From Pseudoalteromonas phenolica (GTDB lineage: Bacteria > Pseudomonadota > Gammaproteobacteria > Enterobacterales > Alteromonadaceae), in the NCBI RefSeq assembly GCF_001444405.1, contig NZ_CP013187.1:1-64000 (forward strand): DNA of 64,000 bases. Direction: 5' to 3'. Under the pieces are notes generated by a model. The model did no database searches. It saw only the letters and a list, made by a program, of their open reading frames with translations, and had not been told where the DNA came from. The position numbers were made by a program, and so were the translations under genes. Positions 18,624-28,571 of the stretch are shown piece by piece (position 1 is the first letter of the stretch; every line of letters begins with the position of its first letter).

Positions 18624-20075
18624 ATGCAATTTCGTACCATAATAAAAATTCTTGGCCAGCTGGTGGCCTTATTTAGTATCACCATGGTGCCGCCTGCACT
18701 GGTTTCGCTGATTTATAAAGATGGTGGGGGTGTACCATTTGTACTGGCATTTGTGTTCAGTATCATCATGGGTATGTTGGCGTATTATCCTAACCGCCAT
18801 CAAAAAGGAGATTTGAAAGCCAGAGAAGGCTTCTTGATAGTAGTGTTATTTTGGCTGGTACTGGGGTCGTTCGCCTCCTTACCGCTTATCTTCTTACAAA
18901 CACCCAACCTCTCCTTGGCAGATTCAGTCTTTGAAGCGTTTTCAGGCTTAACCACCACCGGTGCAACTGTTTTAACGGGCATTGAAACCTTGCCTAAGTC
19001 GGTATTGTTTTACCGTCAGCAACTGCAGTGGTTAGGGGGTATGGGTATCATCGTACTAGCGGTTGCGGTCTTGCCAATGCTAGGTGTCGGTGGGATGCAG
19101 TTATATCGTGCAGAAACGCCGGGGCCTGTGAAAGACTCGAAAATGACACCGCGGATCGCCGATACGGCTAAGCACCTTTGGTATATTTATGTGGCGTTAA
19201 CGTTAGCCTGTACTTTGGCATATTGGTTGGCGGGCATGAACTTTTTCGATGCGTTATGTCATGCCTTCTCGACGATTGCGATCGGCGGTTTCTCGACGTA
19301 TGACGCATCCATGGGTTACTTTGACAGCCCTTTGATTAACCTCATTTGTGTGGTGTTCTTGATTATCGCCGCAGTGAACTTCTCACTGCATTATGCGGCG
19401 GTGTCGAGTCGAAATGTGCGAGTGTACTTACGCGATCCAGAATTCAAAGTATTCTTATTTATACAGCTTGCTTTGGTCGTCATTTGCTTTGCTGTTTTAT
19501 CGTCAAATCAAGTGTATGCCGATGGAGATGAAACCCTAGATCAGGCTTTGTTCCAAGCAGTTTCTATCAGTACAACTGCTGGGTTTGCGACAGATAATTT
19601 CTCGGCTTGGCCTCTGTTTTTACCTATCTTACTTATTTTCTCTAGTTTTATTGGTGGGTGTGCGGGCTCGACTGGTGGTGGCATGAAGGTAGTACGTGTG
19701 TTCTTGCTGTATCTTCAAGGTGTGCGTGAGCTAAATCGCTTGGTTCACCCTCGTGCGATTTACTCTATTAAACTAGGCCGCAAAGCACTGCCTGATAAAG
19801 TCGTTGAGGCGGTATGGGGCTTTTTCTCAGCTTATGCCTTGGTGTTTGTGATCATCATGATTGCCTTGTTAGGCACGGGTATGGACAACATCACCGCGTT
19901 TTCAGCGACCGCAGCGTGTTTAAATAACTTAGGTCCTGGGCTAGGCGATGTGGCTGCGCATTATGGCGACATTACCGATTCAGCTAAATGGATCTTAACG
20001 TTGGCCATGGTATTTGGTCGTTTAGAAATATTCACACTACTGGTGTTATTTACGCCGACATTTTGGCGAGGTTAA
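18624..20075 (+). CDS. trkH: Trk potassium uptake system membrane subunit TrkH
   Basis: K+ translocating subunit of the Trk system. At 483 aa it equals E. coli TrkH. Multiple membrane segments surround four pore loops with selectivity-filter-like motifs: TTTGATVL near 113-120, AIGGFSTYDASMGYF near 220, TTAGFATDNFSAW near 320 and NNLGPGLGDVA near 435. It needs the cytosolic regulator TrkA, encoded on the opposite strand about 0.8 kb downstream. Confidence 0.97.
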   Translation: MQFRTIIKILGQLVALFSITMVPPALVSLIYKDGGGVPFVLAFVFSIIMGMLAYYPNRHQKGDLKAREGFLIVVLFWLVLGSFASLPLIFLQTPNLSLADSVFEAFSGLTTTGATVLTGIETLPKSVLFYRQQLQWLGGMGIIVLAVAVLPMLGVGGMQLYRAETPGPVKDSKMTPRIADTAKHLWYIYVALTLACTLAYWLAGMNFFDALCHAFSTIAIGGFSTYDASMGYFDSPLINLICVVFLIIAAVNFSLHYAAVSSRNVRVYLRDPEFKVFLFIQLALVVICFAVLSSNQVYADGDETLDQALFQAVSISTTAGFATDNFSAWPLFLPILLIFSSFIGGCAGSTGGGMKVVRVFLLYLQGVRELNRLVHPRAIYSIKLGRKALPDKVVEAVWGFFSAYALVFVIIMIALLGTGMDNITAFSATAACLNNLGPGLGDVAAHYGDITDSAKWILTLAMVFGRLEIFTLLVLFTPTFWRG

Positions 20076-20203
20076 ACTAGTCTTAAGGCTTAAAGAAAAA
20101 TTTAGGTCAGCAGATTAAAGTCTTCGGTAGACGGCCGATATAAACAGGAATAACAAAAATAAAAGGGACACTTGTACTGACTGCAAGTTGTAAAAGGTCA
20201 AAG

Positions 20204-20893
20204 ATGTTAAAGTCGCAAACCAGTGTAGATGTATCTATCATTTCTCAGCTGCCAACAGGGAGCACGGTAGATATTGAAGTGATCATGCCGGCAGGCTCAA
20301 AACGCTTAAAAACGGAATTTGTCGGTTATATGTCGGGGCAATATATCATTTTGAATTGCCCGTCGGCACAGCGTTTAGGTGCGGCACTTGATTATGTCAA
20401 AGAGGGGACGTACGTGGTGGTGCGTGCTGTACTCGAGCAAGGCGATGGGCAGATCATTGCTTATAAAAGTATGATTAAAGCCGTGACGACACACCCGACT
20501 AAGCTTATCTTTTTATTTCTTCCCCGTGCCGTACAAAGCTATCAGCTCCGTGAGCAAGTCCGTATTCCGACTTTAATCCCTGCTGTGTTTAATACCAGTG
20601 ACCACTCAGAAGTTGGCGTGATAAAGGATATTTCTTTGTCGGGTCTTCAGTTTGATTTACACAGTGATGATGTTTGTCCTAATACTGATTTAAAAGAGCA
20701 AGACTGTGAAATTCTACTTGAGGGTAAACAAAACCAGCAATTTAAACTCAATGGTGAGATTTGCCGAGTGAAACAAAAAGAAGGTTTGGTCATGCTGGGA
20801 ATAAAATTGAAGAACGATCAGACTTTTATGGAAGCCATAATGAAAGAGTATTTGATCGACCTGTCAGTGTTACAAGCCGATCAAAAAGAATAG
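20204..20893 (+). CDS. PilZ domain c-di-GMP-binding protein
   Basis: 229-aa soluble protein. Residues about 5-100 look like a YcgR-type N-terminal beta domain, and residues about 112-225 form a PilZ domain. Both c-di-GMP contact motifs are intact: RxxxR as Arg116-Arg120 (REQVR) and DxSxxG as Asp142-Gly147 (DISLSG). It is probably an effector that relays c-di-GMP to a motility or surface target, but no partner gene is adjacent. It sits between trkH (same strand) and trkA (convergent, 15 bp away) with no obvious terminator. Confidence 0.9.
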   Translation: MLKSQTSVDVSIISQLPTGSTVDIEVIMPAGSKRLKTEFVGYMSGQYIILNCPSAQRLGAALDYVKEGTYVVVRAVLEQGDGQIIAYKSMIKAVTTHPTKLIFLFLPRAVQSYQLREQVRIPTLIPAVFNTSDHSEVGVIKDISLSGLQFDLHSDDVCPNTDLKEQDCEILLEGKQNQQFKLNGEICRVKQKEGLVMLGIKLKNDQTFMEAIMKEYLIDLSVLQADQKE

Positions 20894-20908
20894 CGTCATA
20901 GGCTGAAT

Positions 20909-22285
20909 CTAAACGAATAGCGCACTTACTTGGAATAGCTTTTCGACTACACCAATTTGCTTTTTATCGATTAAGAACATGATGACATGGTCGCCAGACA
21001 TAATCACAGTGTCATCATGGGCAATCAGCACTTCATCATTACGCACAATGGCACCAATGGTAGTACCGACAGGCAGCTTAATATCGCTGATAGCACGGCC
21101 CACTACTTTTGAGGTGTTTTCATCACCATGCGCAACTGCTTCTATGGCTTCAGCGGCCCCTTTACGTAATGAATATACATTGACGATATCACCACGACGA
21201 ACATGGGTGAGTAGCGCAGATATGGTTGCTTGTTGAGGCGAGATAGCAATATCAATCTCACCACCTTGGACCAAGTCAACATAAGCACCACGTTGGATCA
21301 GTACCATGGTTTTCTGTGCGCCCATACGTTTTGCCAACATGGCAGCCATAATATTGGCTTCATCATCATTGGTAACCGCGATGAACACGTCAACTTGTTC
21401 AATATGCTCTTCAGAAAGCAGCTCTTGATCTGAAGCGTCACCACAGAACACGACGGTATTGTCGAGCATTTCTGAAAGCTCAGTGGCACGCGCTTGATTA
21501 CGTTCGATCAGTTTCACGCTGTGGTTTTTCTCAAGCGAGCGCGCAAGGCCCGCACCGATATTACCCCCACCGGCAATCATGATCTTTTTATAAGATTGCT
21601 CGAGCTTTTGTAACTCATTCATTACCGCGCGAATGTGCTTGGTTGCGGCAAGGAAGAAGATTTCATCATCAGCTTCAATAACCGTCGTCCCCAGAGGTTT
21701 AATGGCTTTACCTTGGCGGTAAATCGCTGCAACGCGAGTATCAACATTTGGAATATGCTCTTTCAAGGCTGATAGCGCATAGCCCACTAGCAGGCCACCG
21801 TAATACGCTTTTACAGCAACCAGTGACAGCATGCCATCGCCAAACTGAAGTACTTGTAATGCGCCGGGGTAATCAATCAAGCGGCGAATGTACTTGGTCA
21901 CCAACTGCTCTGGCGCAATGTAGTGGTCTACGGGTAAGTCGTCGTTATGGAATAGCTTCTCACGATACTTCAAATATTGCTCAGAGCGGATCCGAGCAAT
22001 CTTTGTTGGTGTATTGAAGATACTGTAGGCGACCTGACAAGCAACCATGTTGACTTCATCCGAACTGGTCACCGCGATGATCATATCGGCATCTTCGGCA
22101 CCCGCTTGGCGAAGTACATCTGGGTGTGCGCTGTGACCCGCAACCCCTTGCAAGTCATATTTATCTTGAAGCTCTCGTAAACGATCGCCGTCGATATCCA
22201 CCACGGTGATTTCGTTTTGTTCACCCACAAGGTTTTCTGCTAGGGTGCCGCCAACTTGTCCGGCGCCTAAAATGATGATCTTCAT
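20909..22285 (-). CDS. trkA: Trk potassium uptake regulator TrkA
   Basis: Cytosolic NAD(H)-binding gating subunit of the Trk K+ channel. The 458-aa protein has two tandem RCK units, each with a Rossmann motif (GAGQVGGTLAENL at the N-terminus and GGGNIGAGLARSL near 240) and a TrkA-C domain. It is last in the minus-strand def-fmt-rsmB-trkA run, 11 bp after rsmB, the same order as in E. coli. Confidence 0.97.
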   Translation of the reverse strand: MKIIILGAGQVGGTLAENLVGEQNEITVVDIDGDRLRELQDKYDLQGVAGHSAHPDVLRQAGAEDADMIIAVTSSDEVNMVACQVAYSIFNTPTKIARIRSEQYLKYREKLFHNDDLPVDHYIAPEQLVTKYIRRLIDYPGALQVLQFGDGMLSLVAVKAYYGGLLVGYALSALKEHIPNVDTRVAAIYRQGKAIKPLGTTVIEADDEIFFLAATKHIRAVMNELQKLEQSYKKIMIAGGGNIGAGLARSLEKNHSVKLIERNQARATELSEMLDNTVVFCGDASDQELLSEEHIEQVDVFIAVTNDDEANIMAAMLAKRMGAQKTMVLIQRGAYVDLVQGGEIDIAISPQQATISALLTHVRRGDIVNVYSLRKGAAEAIEAVAHGDENTSKVVGRAISDIKLPVGTTIGAIVRNDEVLIAHDDTVIMSGDHVIMFLIDKKQIGVVEKLFQVSALFV

Positions 22286-22296
22286 AGTGTGATTAA

Positions 22297-23580
22297 TTAC
22301 TTTTTAATTATTTTTGCGTAATAAAAGCCATCGGTTAAACCAGGTAACAACTGTAAGCCGGGTGCTTCAGGTGTGTCACTCTCATGAAGAGGCTGGTGAA
22401 TGGCGTCGCTATTGTCAGCTAAAAACTGCGCGACTTGCTGTTTGTTTTCTTTTGGCAGTACTGAGCAAGTTGCATACAGTAACGTACCACCTGATTTTAA
22501 TAGTGGCCAAATGTTTTTCAGGATCTGGCCTTGTAGCTCGGCAAGATCGTCAATGTCAGTTTTTCTACGAAGCCATTTAATATCAGGGTGACGACGAATT
22601 ACACCCGTGGCTGAACAGGGCACATCGAGTAAGATGCGATCGTATTGCTGACCGTTCCACCAAGTATCTGGCTGACTCGCATCGGCATGAATACAGTTTG
22701 CTTCAAGGCCAATACGATCAAGGTTTTGCTCAACGCGAAGTAAGCGGTCACTGTCAGCATCTAATGCGTCAACGTTTGCCTTGGCAAGCTCTAAAATATG
22801 GCAAGTTTTACCACCAGGCGCTGCACACGCATCTAATATAAGTTCGTCATCTTGCGGTTCAAGTAAACGTGCAGCGAGCTGGGCTGCAGCATCTTGCACC
22901 GAACTTGCACCTTGTTTAAACCCAGGTAGCTTGGCCACATCACAGGCTTTATCTAAGATGATGGCGTCTTGATATTCTGGGTAGTACTCGGCGCGAATAC
23001 CCGCCTCATCAAGTGCCTCTAAGTATTCTTCTGTGCTGCCCATGTGCTGGTTAACACGCAGCCACATAGGCGCTTGTAATTGGTTTTGCTCAAGAATATC
23101 TTGCCACTGTTCTGGGTAGGCTTCTTTAACGGCTTTAATAAACCAGCCCGGGTGATTGAATGTTAAAACATCATTACCTTGGCTGCTTTCTTCTAAGGTG
23201 TCTTGCTGGCGTTGGAAGTTACGCAGTACTGCATTAACTAAACCTTTCAGACCGCCGGCGCGCATTTGCATCAATGCATTTACTGTTTCGGCAACGGCAG
23301 CATGCTCAGGCACACGCATATGCTGTAACTGATAAATTCCCACATAAAGTAAAAATTGAAAAACGCGGTTTTTACCTTTAAGCGGCTTTTCTAGCAGTTG
23401 CTGGCAGTAATTTTCTAAACTTGGTAAGTAGCGTAAAACGCCATAACAAATTTGTTGTAATAGCGCTTTGTCTTTTGGCGATAAGTTTTTTGCAGCAAGC
23501 GGAAGCTGTGTATTCAGCGATTGGCCTTTATCGACAACCTGAAATAGGGTTTGCGCCGCAAGGGCGCGCACATTGGTCAT
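22297..23580 (-). CDS. rsmB: 16S rRNA (cytosine-967-C5)-methyltransferase
   Basis: SAM-dependent enzyme that makes m5C967 in 16S rRNA. The 427-aa protein has an N-terminal NusB-like RNA-binding domain (about 1-140) and a Rossmann methyltransferase domain. DACAAPGGKTCHILEL binds SAM, and the two cysteines lie in LLDVPCSATGVIRRHPDIKW and LLYATCSVLPKEN. Its ATG overlaps the fmt stop by one base, so translation is coupled. Confidence 0.97.
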   Translation of the reverse strand: MTNVRALAAQTLFQVVDKGQSLNTQLPLAAKNLSPKDKALLQQICYGVLRYLPSLENYCQQLLEKPLKGKNRVFQFLLYVGIYQLQHMRVPEHAAVAETVNALMQMRAGGLKGLVNAVLRNFQRQQDTLEESSQGNDVLTFNHPGWFIKAVKEAYPEQWQDILEQNQLQAPMWLRVNQHMGSTEEYLEALDEAGIRAEYYPEYQDAIILDKACDVAKLPGFKQGASSVQDAAAQLAARLLEPQDDELILDACAAPGGKTCHILELAKANVDALDADSDRLLRVEQNLDRIGLEANCIHADASQPDTWWNGQQYDRILLDVPCSATGVIRRHPDIKWLRRKTDIDDLAELQGQILKNIWPLLKSGGTLLYATCSVLPKENKQQVAQFLADNSDAIHQPLHESDTPEAPGLQLLPGLTDGFYYAKIIKK

Positions 23581-24536
23581 TATTGGCCTACCTTATTACC
23601 AGCGGCAACCCACTCAGCACGACCGTTTAAGAAGTCCTGTGCAGACATAGGTTTTTTACCTTGCGGCTGTAGTTGCGTGATACGTAGCGCATTTTCACCG
23701 CAAGCGATCACGATACCTTGTTTGTCGGCATGTAATACGGTACCTGCTTCGCCACTTTGTTCAACAACATCAGCTTGCCAAATTTTCACGGTGTTTTCTT
23801 GCATTTGAGTAAAACACACTGGCCAAGGATTAAATGCACGGATGTTACGCTCTAGTTGTGCAGCATCCATTTGCCAGTCAATATCAGCTTCTTCTTTACT
23901 GAGCTTCTTGGCATAGTTAGCAAGGGTATCATCTTGAGGCTCTGCAACCGCAGTGCCTGCAGCCATGCTGTTTAGTGTTTCAATGAGCGCAGGTGGCCCA
24001 AGCTCGGCAAGCTTGGTATAAAGGCTTGCGCTGGTATCTTCTGCGGTAATTGGACAAGTCGCAATATGCAGCATATCGCCTGTATCTAGACCTTCATCCA
24101 TCTGCATAATGGTTACACCAGTTTCGGCATCACCCGCCCACAGTGCACGCTGAATTGGCGCGGCACCACGCCAACGCGGCAAAATAGAGCCATGCACGTT
24201 AACGCAGCCAAGGCGAGGTGTGTCTAACACCACTTTAGGTAACAATAGGCCATAAGCAACAACAACCATTACATCGGCGTTTAGGCTGGCTAATTCTTGC
24301 TGAGCTTCTTCACTTTTAAATGATTCAGGTTGGTAAACGGGTAAATCATGCTCAAGCGCCAAGGTTTTTACCTCACTGGCTTTGAGTTTTTTACCGCGAC
24401 CCGCAGGGCGGTCTGGTTGACTATACACACCAACAACTTGGTGCTCTGAATCGATAAGTGCTTGAAGGTGGCGCGCAGCAAAATCAGGCGTACCAGCGAA
24501 AACAATACGTAATGGTTGAGTCACAGAATATTCCAA
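23580..24536 (-). CDS. fmt: Methionyl-tRNA formyltransferase
   Basis: Formylates initiator Met-tRNA using 10-formyl-tetrahydrofolate. The 318-aa protein has the catalytic formyltransferase motif NVHGSILPRWRGAAPIQRAL and the downstream AGDAETGVTIMQMDEGLDTG block. The start FAGTPDFAARHLQALIDS is family-typical, and a C-terminal OB-like tRNA-binding domain follows. It lies 15 bp after def, in the conserved def-fmt pair. Confidence 0.97.
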   Translation of the reverse strand: MEYSVTQPLRIVFAGTPDFAARHLQALIDSEHQVVGVYSQPDRPAGRGKKLKASEVKTLALEHDLPVYQPESFKSEEAQQELASLNADVMVVVAYGLLLPKVVLDTPRLGCVNVHGSILPRWRGAAPIQRALWAGDAETGVTIMQMDEGLDTGDMLHIATCPITAEDTSASLYTKLAELGPPALIETLNSMAAGTAVAEPQDDTLANYAKKLSKEEADIDWQMDAAQLERNIRAFNPWPVCFTQMQENTVKIWQADVVEQSGEAGTVLHADKQGIVIACGENALRITQLQPQGKKPMSAQDFLNGRAEWVAAGNKVGQ

Positions 24537-24551
24537 TGTTGTCAGGTTAAA

Positions 24552-25061
24552 TTAAGAACGAGCCGCTAAGCGTGCTTCTTTTTCAAGTTTCTTGCGAATA
24601 CGCTGGCGCTTAAGTGGCGATAGGTAATCAATAAATAATTTACCCATTAGGTGATCAAGTTCGTGCTGAGTACAAATCGCCAGTAGGCCATCTGCTTCAT
24701 AGGTATATTCTTCACCGTTTTCATTTAACGCTTTGACAGTGACTTGTTCTGCGCGGTCAACTTTTGCGTAAGACTGAGGCACAGATAAACAACCTTCTTC
24801 GCTGATAGTAGAGCCGTCTTTCGCGATGATCTCTGGGTTGATTAATACCAGTGGCTCATTGCCTTCTTCTGATACATCGATCACCACAATACGCTTGTGA
24901 ATATCAACTTGAGTAGCTGCTAAACCAATGCCGTTTTCGTCATACATGGTTTCAAGCATATCTTTAACGATTTGACGAATTTCGTCGTTTACTTCAGTCA
25001 CAGGCTCTGCAACTGTGCGTAAACGCTCATCTGGGAATCTTAATACTTCTAACTTAGCCAT
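24552..25061 (-). CDS. def: Peptide deformylase
   Basis: Metalloenzyme that removes the formyl group from nascent proteins. At 169 aa it matches E. coli Def. The three conserved motifs are present: GIGLAATQV, EGCLS (metal-binding Cys) and QHELDHLMG (HExxH). First gene of the def-fmt-rsmB-trkA run. It diverges from the LysM gene across a 118-bp promoter region. Confidence 0.97.
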   Translation of the reverse strand: MAKLEVLRFPDERLRTVAEPVTEVNDEIRQIVKDMLETMYDENGIGLAATQVDIHKRIVVIDVSEEGNEPLVLINPEIIAKDGSTISEEGCLSVPQSYAKVDRAEQVTVKALNENGEEYTYEADGLLAICTQHELDHLMGKLFIDYLSPLKRQRIRKKLEKEARLAARS

Positions 25062-25179
25062 GGTTACCTTTTACTATTGAGCTATATATGCATTCGTGTA
25101 TGCTTTCATTTTAGCCATTCACGTTTCCCTTTTACAGGTTTTGGTTGATAATATCGAAAAATAACTCAAGGAAGCTTTA

Positions 25180-26301
25180 ATGAAATATACCATTGCTGCG
25201 TTAATGCTCTCTGTTGGCGCTCAATTTTCTGCCATGGCTGATGTTTTACAGTTGAAAGCCGGTGCGCCACAACAGTATGTGGTAAAGAAAGGCGATACCT
25301 TGTGGGACATTTCGACCATGTATCTAAACACGCCTTGGCGTTGGCCTGAGTTGTGGCAATGGAACCCGCAAATTGACGACCCTGATTTAATTTATCCCGG
25401 TGATGTTTTGGCGCTGCAATATGATGCCCAAGGCAACCCGCGTTTAGTATTAAAGAAAGGGGTGAAGAAGCTTTCTCCTCGAACTCGCGTGGTAGTGCAA
25501 AAAAACACCGCTATTCCGACATTACCTCTAGCCATGATAGAGCCGTTTCTACGTTTCGACCAAGCCATCGGTGCCGATGATCTAGATGGCAAGCCAATTG
25601 TACTGGGGTCAAATCGTAACGTGCTGCGTAACACCCAAGGTCAGTTGTTATATGTAAAGGGTAATCTTAATCCATCTGCGAACTATGGTATTTACCGTCG
25701 CGGTGAGGCCTATATTGATCCTGAGAATGGTGACACGTTAGCGTATGAATCGCGTTTAGTGGGTACCGCGCGGGTAATATTTGGTGGTGATATTGAGGCA
25801 GGCCACCCGGCAAAAGTTGAGATTGAAACGGTGCGCCAAGAAATCAAAACCAATGATGTTCTGATGCCGATTAATGTAGATCAAAGCTTTTCGGCGCAAT
25901 TTAATATGACGCGTCCTACCGAAGCCATCAACGGCTCGATTATTTCAAGCGACAACCAAATGCGTGAATTTGGTTCAACTGCCATTGTAGTATTAAACCG
26001 TGGACGTGACGATAATCTTAAAGAAGGCCATATTCTTGATATTAACAAACAGTCACCTACAGTTATTGAGGGCAAACATGGCCCGCGCTACGTTGAAGAC
26101 GCCAACAAGCTAGAAAAGTTTATCACTGGCTTTAGAGAAATGTTTGGCACAGAAAACGACGAAGACAGTGTGGTGTGGACGATGCCAAAAGAAAAAGTCG
26201 GTGAGCTGATGGTATTTAAAGTTTACGACAATATTAGCTATGCGATGGTGACTCGCTCTCAACAACCAATCAGAGTGGGAGACACCATTAGCGCCAATTA
26301 G
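25180..26301 (+). CDS. Secreted LysM-domain protein
   Basis: 373-aa exported protein with a signal peptide cut after about residue 20 (QFSAMA). A single LysM peptidoglycan-binding domain follows at about 33-82 (YVVKKGDTLWDISTMYL ... DLIYPGDVLAL). The remaining roughly 290 residues are a conserved beta-rich region without a recognised catalytic motif. Genes of this kind commonly lie between def and dprA in gammaproteobacteria; the role is unknown but probably envelope-associated. Confidence 0.9.
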   Translation: MKYTIAALMLSVGAQFSAMADVLQLKAGAPQQYVVKKGDTLWDISTMYLNTPWRWPELWQWNPQIDDPDLIYPGDVLALQYDAQGNPRLVLKKGVKKLSPRTRVVVQKNTAIPTLPLAMIEPFLRFDQAIGADDLDGKPIVLGSNRNVLRNTQGQLLYVKGNLNPSANYGIYRRGEAYIDPENGDTLAYESRLVGTARVIFGGDIEAGHPAKVEIETVRQEIKTNDVLMPINVDQSFSAQFNMTRPTEAINGSIISSDNQMREFGSTAIVVLNRGRDDNLKEGHILDINKQSPTVIEGKHGPRYVEDANKLEKFITGFREMFGTENDEDSVVWTMPKEKVGELMVFKVYDNISYAMVTRSQQPIRVGDTISAN

Positions 26302-26341
26302 GCGAAAGCTTATAAATGACAAGATACTCTAAGGAGGGAGT

Positions 26342-27439
26342 ATGGCAACACTTTCGCAGTTACAAGGATTGATACTGTATTTAACCAAAGGGCTGGGCAG
26401 TGCAACGCTCTCAGCCATAGAAAGCAAAATAGATCTTGTTGAGTTATTCGACTTACACCATGATGAACTCATAGCACTCGGCATTAACCCCACCATCGCA
26501 GAGCAAATAGCCACTCCTGATTTAAAACGCATAGAGCAGCTCCAGAAGTTTTGTGAACAACAAAGTATTCAAATTATTCATACCGAGCATGAAACTTATC
26601 CAAAATTACTTAAACAAACCTGTCATGCGCCTTTAATACTTTTCTGCAAAGGTAATATTACATTACTGAATGAGCCGCAAATTGCCATAGTAGGAAGTCG
26701 TAACGCAACACCGCCTGGGTTGGAGTGTGCCTCAGAATTTGCGTATCAGTTAACCCGTTCAGGTATAGCGGTCACCTCAGGTATGGCCATGGGCATCGAT
26801 GGGGCGGCACACAAAGGAGCGCTCGCAGGTAATGGTAATACCATTGCAGTGTTAGGCACAGGTGTCGATGTGGTTTATCCAAAGCGACATAACTACTTAT
26901 ATCAGCAACTGGCTGAGCAAGGGCTGGTTATCAGTGAGTTTTTGCCGGGTACGGTGGCAAATCAACATCACTTTCCAAGGCGAAACAGGATTATTTCGGG
27001 GCTGTCGCTAGGTACCTTAATTGTTGAAGCAGAAATAAAAAGCGGCTCTTTAGTCACGGCCAAGTATGCGCTTGAGCAAAATAGAGAGGTATTTGCGATA
27101 CCCGGTTCTATCAGAAATCCGCTGGCAGCAGGGTGTCATCACCTGATAAAACAAGGAGCAAAGTTAGTAGAAAATGTGGCTGATATTTTAGAAGATGTGA
27201 GCTTTTTGCCAAATAACGGTCTATATAATATAGAAAGGGCAGAAAATGCCCCAATAGAAGACAGTAAGGAGAATTGCCCAGTATTAAAGAGTCTTGGTTT
27301 TGAAGCGGCCAGTGTCGATGTCATAACCCATAGGACTCAATGGCCAGTAGAGAAAGTATTAGCACGACTGCTGGATCTCGAACTCGAAGATAAAGTCGCC
27401 CGCACTGCGGAAGGCTACATAAAATTAGCGAGGGGTTAA
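26342..27439 (+). CDS. dprA: DNA processing protein DprA (Smf)
   Basis: Binds incoming single-stranded DNA and loads RecA during natural transformation. The 365-aa protein has a helical N-terminal domain, the Rossmann-like DprA core (VGSRNATPPG, SGMAMGIDGAAHKGAL, GTGVDVVYPKRH, HHFPRRNRIISGLS) and a C-terminal winged-helix domain. An excellent Shine-Dalgarno AAGGAGGG precedes the ATG. It lies 2 bp before smg. DprA is also kept in non-competent species, so competence is not shown. Confidence 0.95.
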   Translation: MATLSQLQGLILYLTKGLGSATLSAIESKIDLVELFDLHHDELIALGINPTIAEQIATPDLKRIEQLQKFCEQQSIQIIHTEHETYPKLLKQTCHAPLILFCKGNITLLNEPQIAIVGSRNATPPGLECASEFAYQLTRSGIAVTSGMAMGIDGAAHKGALAGNGNTIAVLGTGVDVVYPKRHNYLYQQLAEQGLVISEFLPGTVANQHHFPRRNRIISGLSLGTLIVEAEIKSGSLVTAKYALEQNREVFAIPGSIRNPLAAGCHHLIKQGAKLVENVADILEDVSFLPNNGLYNIERAENAPIEDSKENCPVLKSLGFEAASVDVITHRTQWPVEKVLARLLDLELEDKVARTAEGYIKLARG

Positions 27440-27441
27440 TC

Positions 27442-27915
27442 ATGTTTGATATTTTAATGTACTTATTTGAGAACTATATCCATTCTGAATCGGATATTTT
27501 TGTTGAACAAAACGAATTAACTGACGAGCTATTACGTGCTGGTTTTAATCAAGATGAGATTTACAAAGCCTTGGATTGGCTGGAGCAATTAGCTGATTTA
27601 CAACATAGCGATGAAATTCCTTACTTAAATGCGACGGCCGATAAAGCCATCCGTATTTATACCGAAGAAGAGTGCCAGCTTCTGGATGTTGAAAGCCGTG
27701 GCTTTTTAATGTTTGTTGAGCAAGTTGGTGTGATTGATAGCACGACTCGTGAAATGGTCATTGACCGATTAATGGCCCTTGAAAAGGCTGAGATCAGTCT
27801 AGATGACTTAAAGTGGGTGATCTTAATGGTGCTCTTTAATGTGCCAGGTAAAGAGCAAGCCTATGCGCAAATGGAAGATCTGATCTTCGATGAGCCCACG
27901 GAGTACTTGCACTAG
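27442..27915 (+). CDS. smg: Smg family protein (DUF494)
   Basis: 157-aa acidic, helical protein of the DUF494 family, the same length as E. coli Smg. It starts MFDILMYLFENYIHSESDI and contains WLEQLADLQ. The biochemical role is not established; the gene is nearly always next to dprA. Here the start follows the dprA stop by 2 bp with AGGGG as ribosome site. Confidence 0.94.
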   Translation: MFDILMYLFENYIHSESDIFVEQNELTDELLRAGFNQDEIYKALDWLEQLADLQHSDEIPYLNATADKAIRIYTEEECQLLDVESRGFLMFVEQVGVIDSTTREMVIDRLMALEKAEISLDDLKWVILMVLFNVPGKEQAYAQMEDLIFDEPTEYLH

Positions 27916-28004
27916 ACGTGCTTTTATTGATGCACAATACTTGACCCTAACTTTAGCACGGTTATATTAGGCGCAATTCAAATCGAGCTAAGTGGGTGGC
28001 ATGT

Positions 28005-28571
28005 ATGAGTAAGATTGATCATTCTTTATTTAATGCTGATAAACATGCATTAGAAAAGGAATATGAAATTTGTCCTAAATGTGGCTCTGAGCTGGTGATG
28101 AAGCACAGCAAAAATGGGCCATTTTTGGGTTGTGCCAATTACCCTGCGTGTGACTATATTCGCTCTCTCGCCCAGCATGATAATCACGACATCAAAGTAC
28201 TCGACGACTCACCGTGTCCTGACTGTGGGGAGCCTTTGGTTATTCGCAATGGTCGTTACGGTATGTTTATCGGATGTACTGGATACCCTGCCTGCCATTT
28301 TATTGTGCATGAAGACGAACCCGAAGAAGAAGGGTTACCAAACTGCCCTAAATGTAAAAAGGGTAAGCTCGTTGTTCGTAACAATAAATTCGGTAAACAA
28401 TTCTACTCCTGTGATGCCTACCCAAATTGTAAGTACAGTTTGAATCAACACCCAGTCGATGAGACTTGCCCGCAATGTGGTTGGGGGGTGATGGTTGAGA
28501 AATCTCGTGGCGATAAAGCTGTGTTACAATGCCCGCAGAAATCCTGCCAACATAAAGTAGAGAAATCATAG
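28005..28571 (+). CDS. yrdD: Topoisomerase-type zinc-finger protein YrdD
   Basis: 188-aa protein made of four tandem C4 zinc ribbons like those at the C-terminus of topoisomerase I. They begin CPKCGSELVMK, CPDCGEPLVIR, CPKCKKGKLVVR and CPQCGWGVMVE, each followed by a second Cys pair. No topoisomerase catalytic domain is present; DNA or nucleic-acid binding is inferred. I use ATG at 28005; an in-frame GTG at 27996 is less likely. The stop overlaps the tsaC start by one base. Confidence 0.9.
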   Translation: MSKIDHSLFNADKHALEKEYEICPKCGSELVMKHSKNGPFLGCANYPACDYIRSLAQHDNHDIKVLDDSPCPDCGEPLVIRNGRYGMFIGCTGYPACHFIVHEDEPEEEGLPNCPKCKKGKLVVRNNKFGKQFYSCDAYPNCKYSLNQHPVDETCPQCGWGVMVEKSRGDKAVLQCPQKSCQHKVEKS

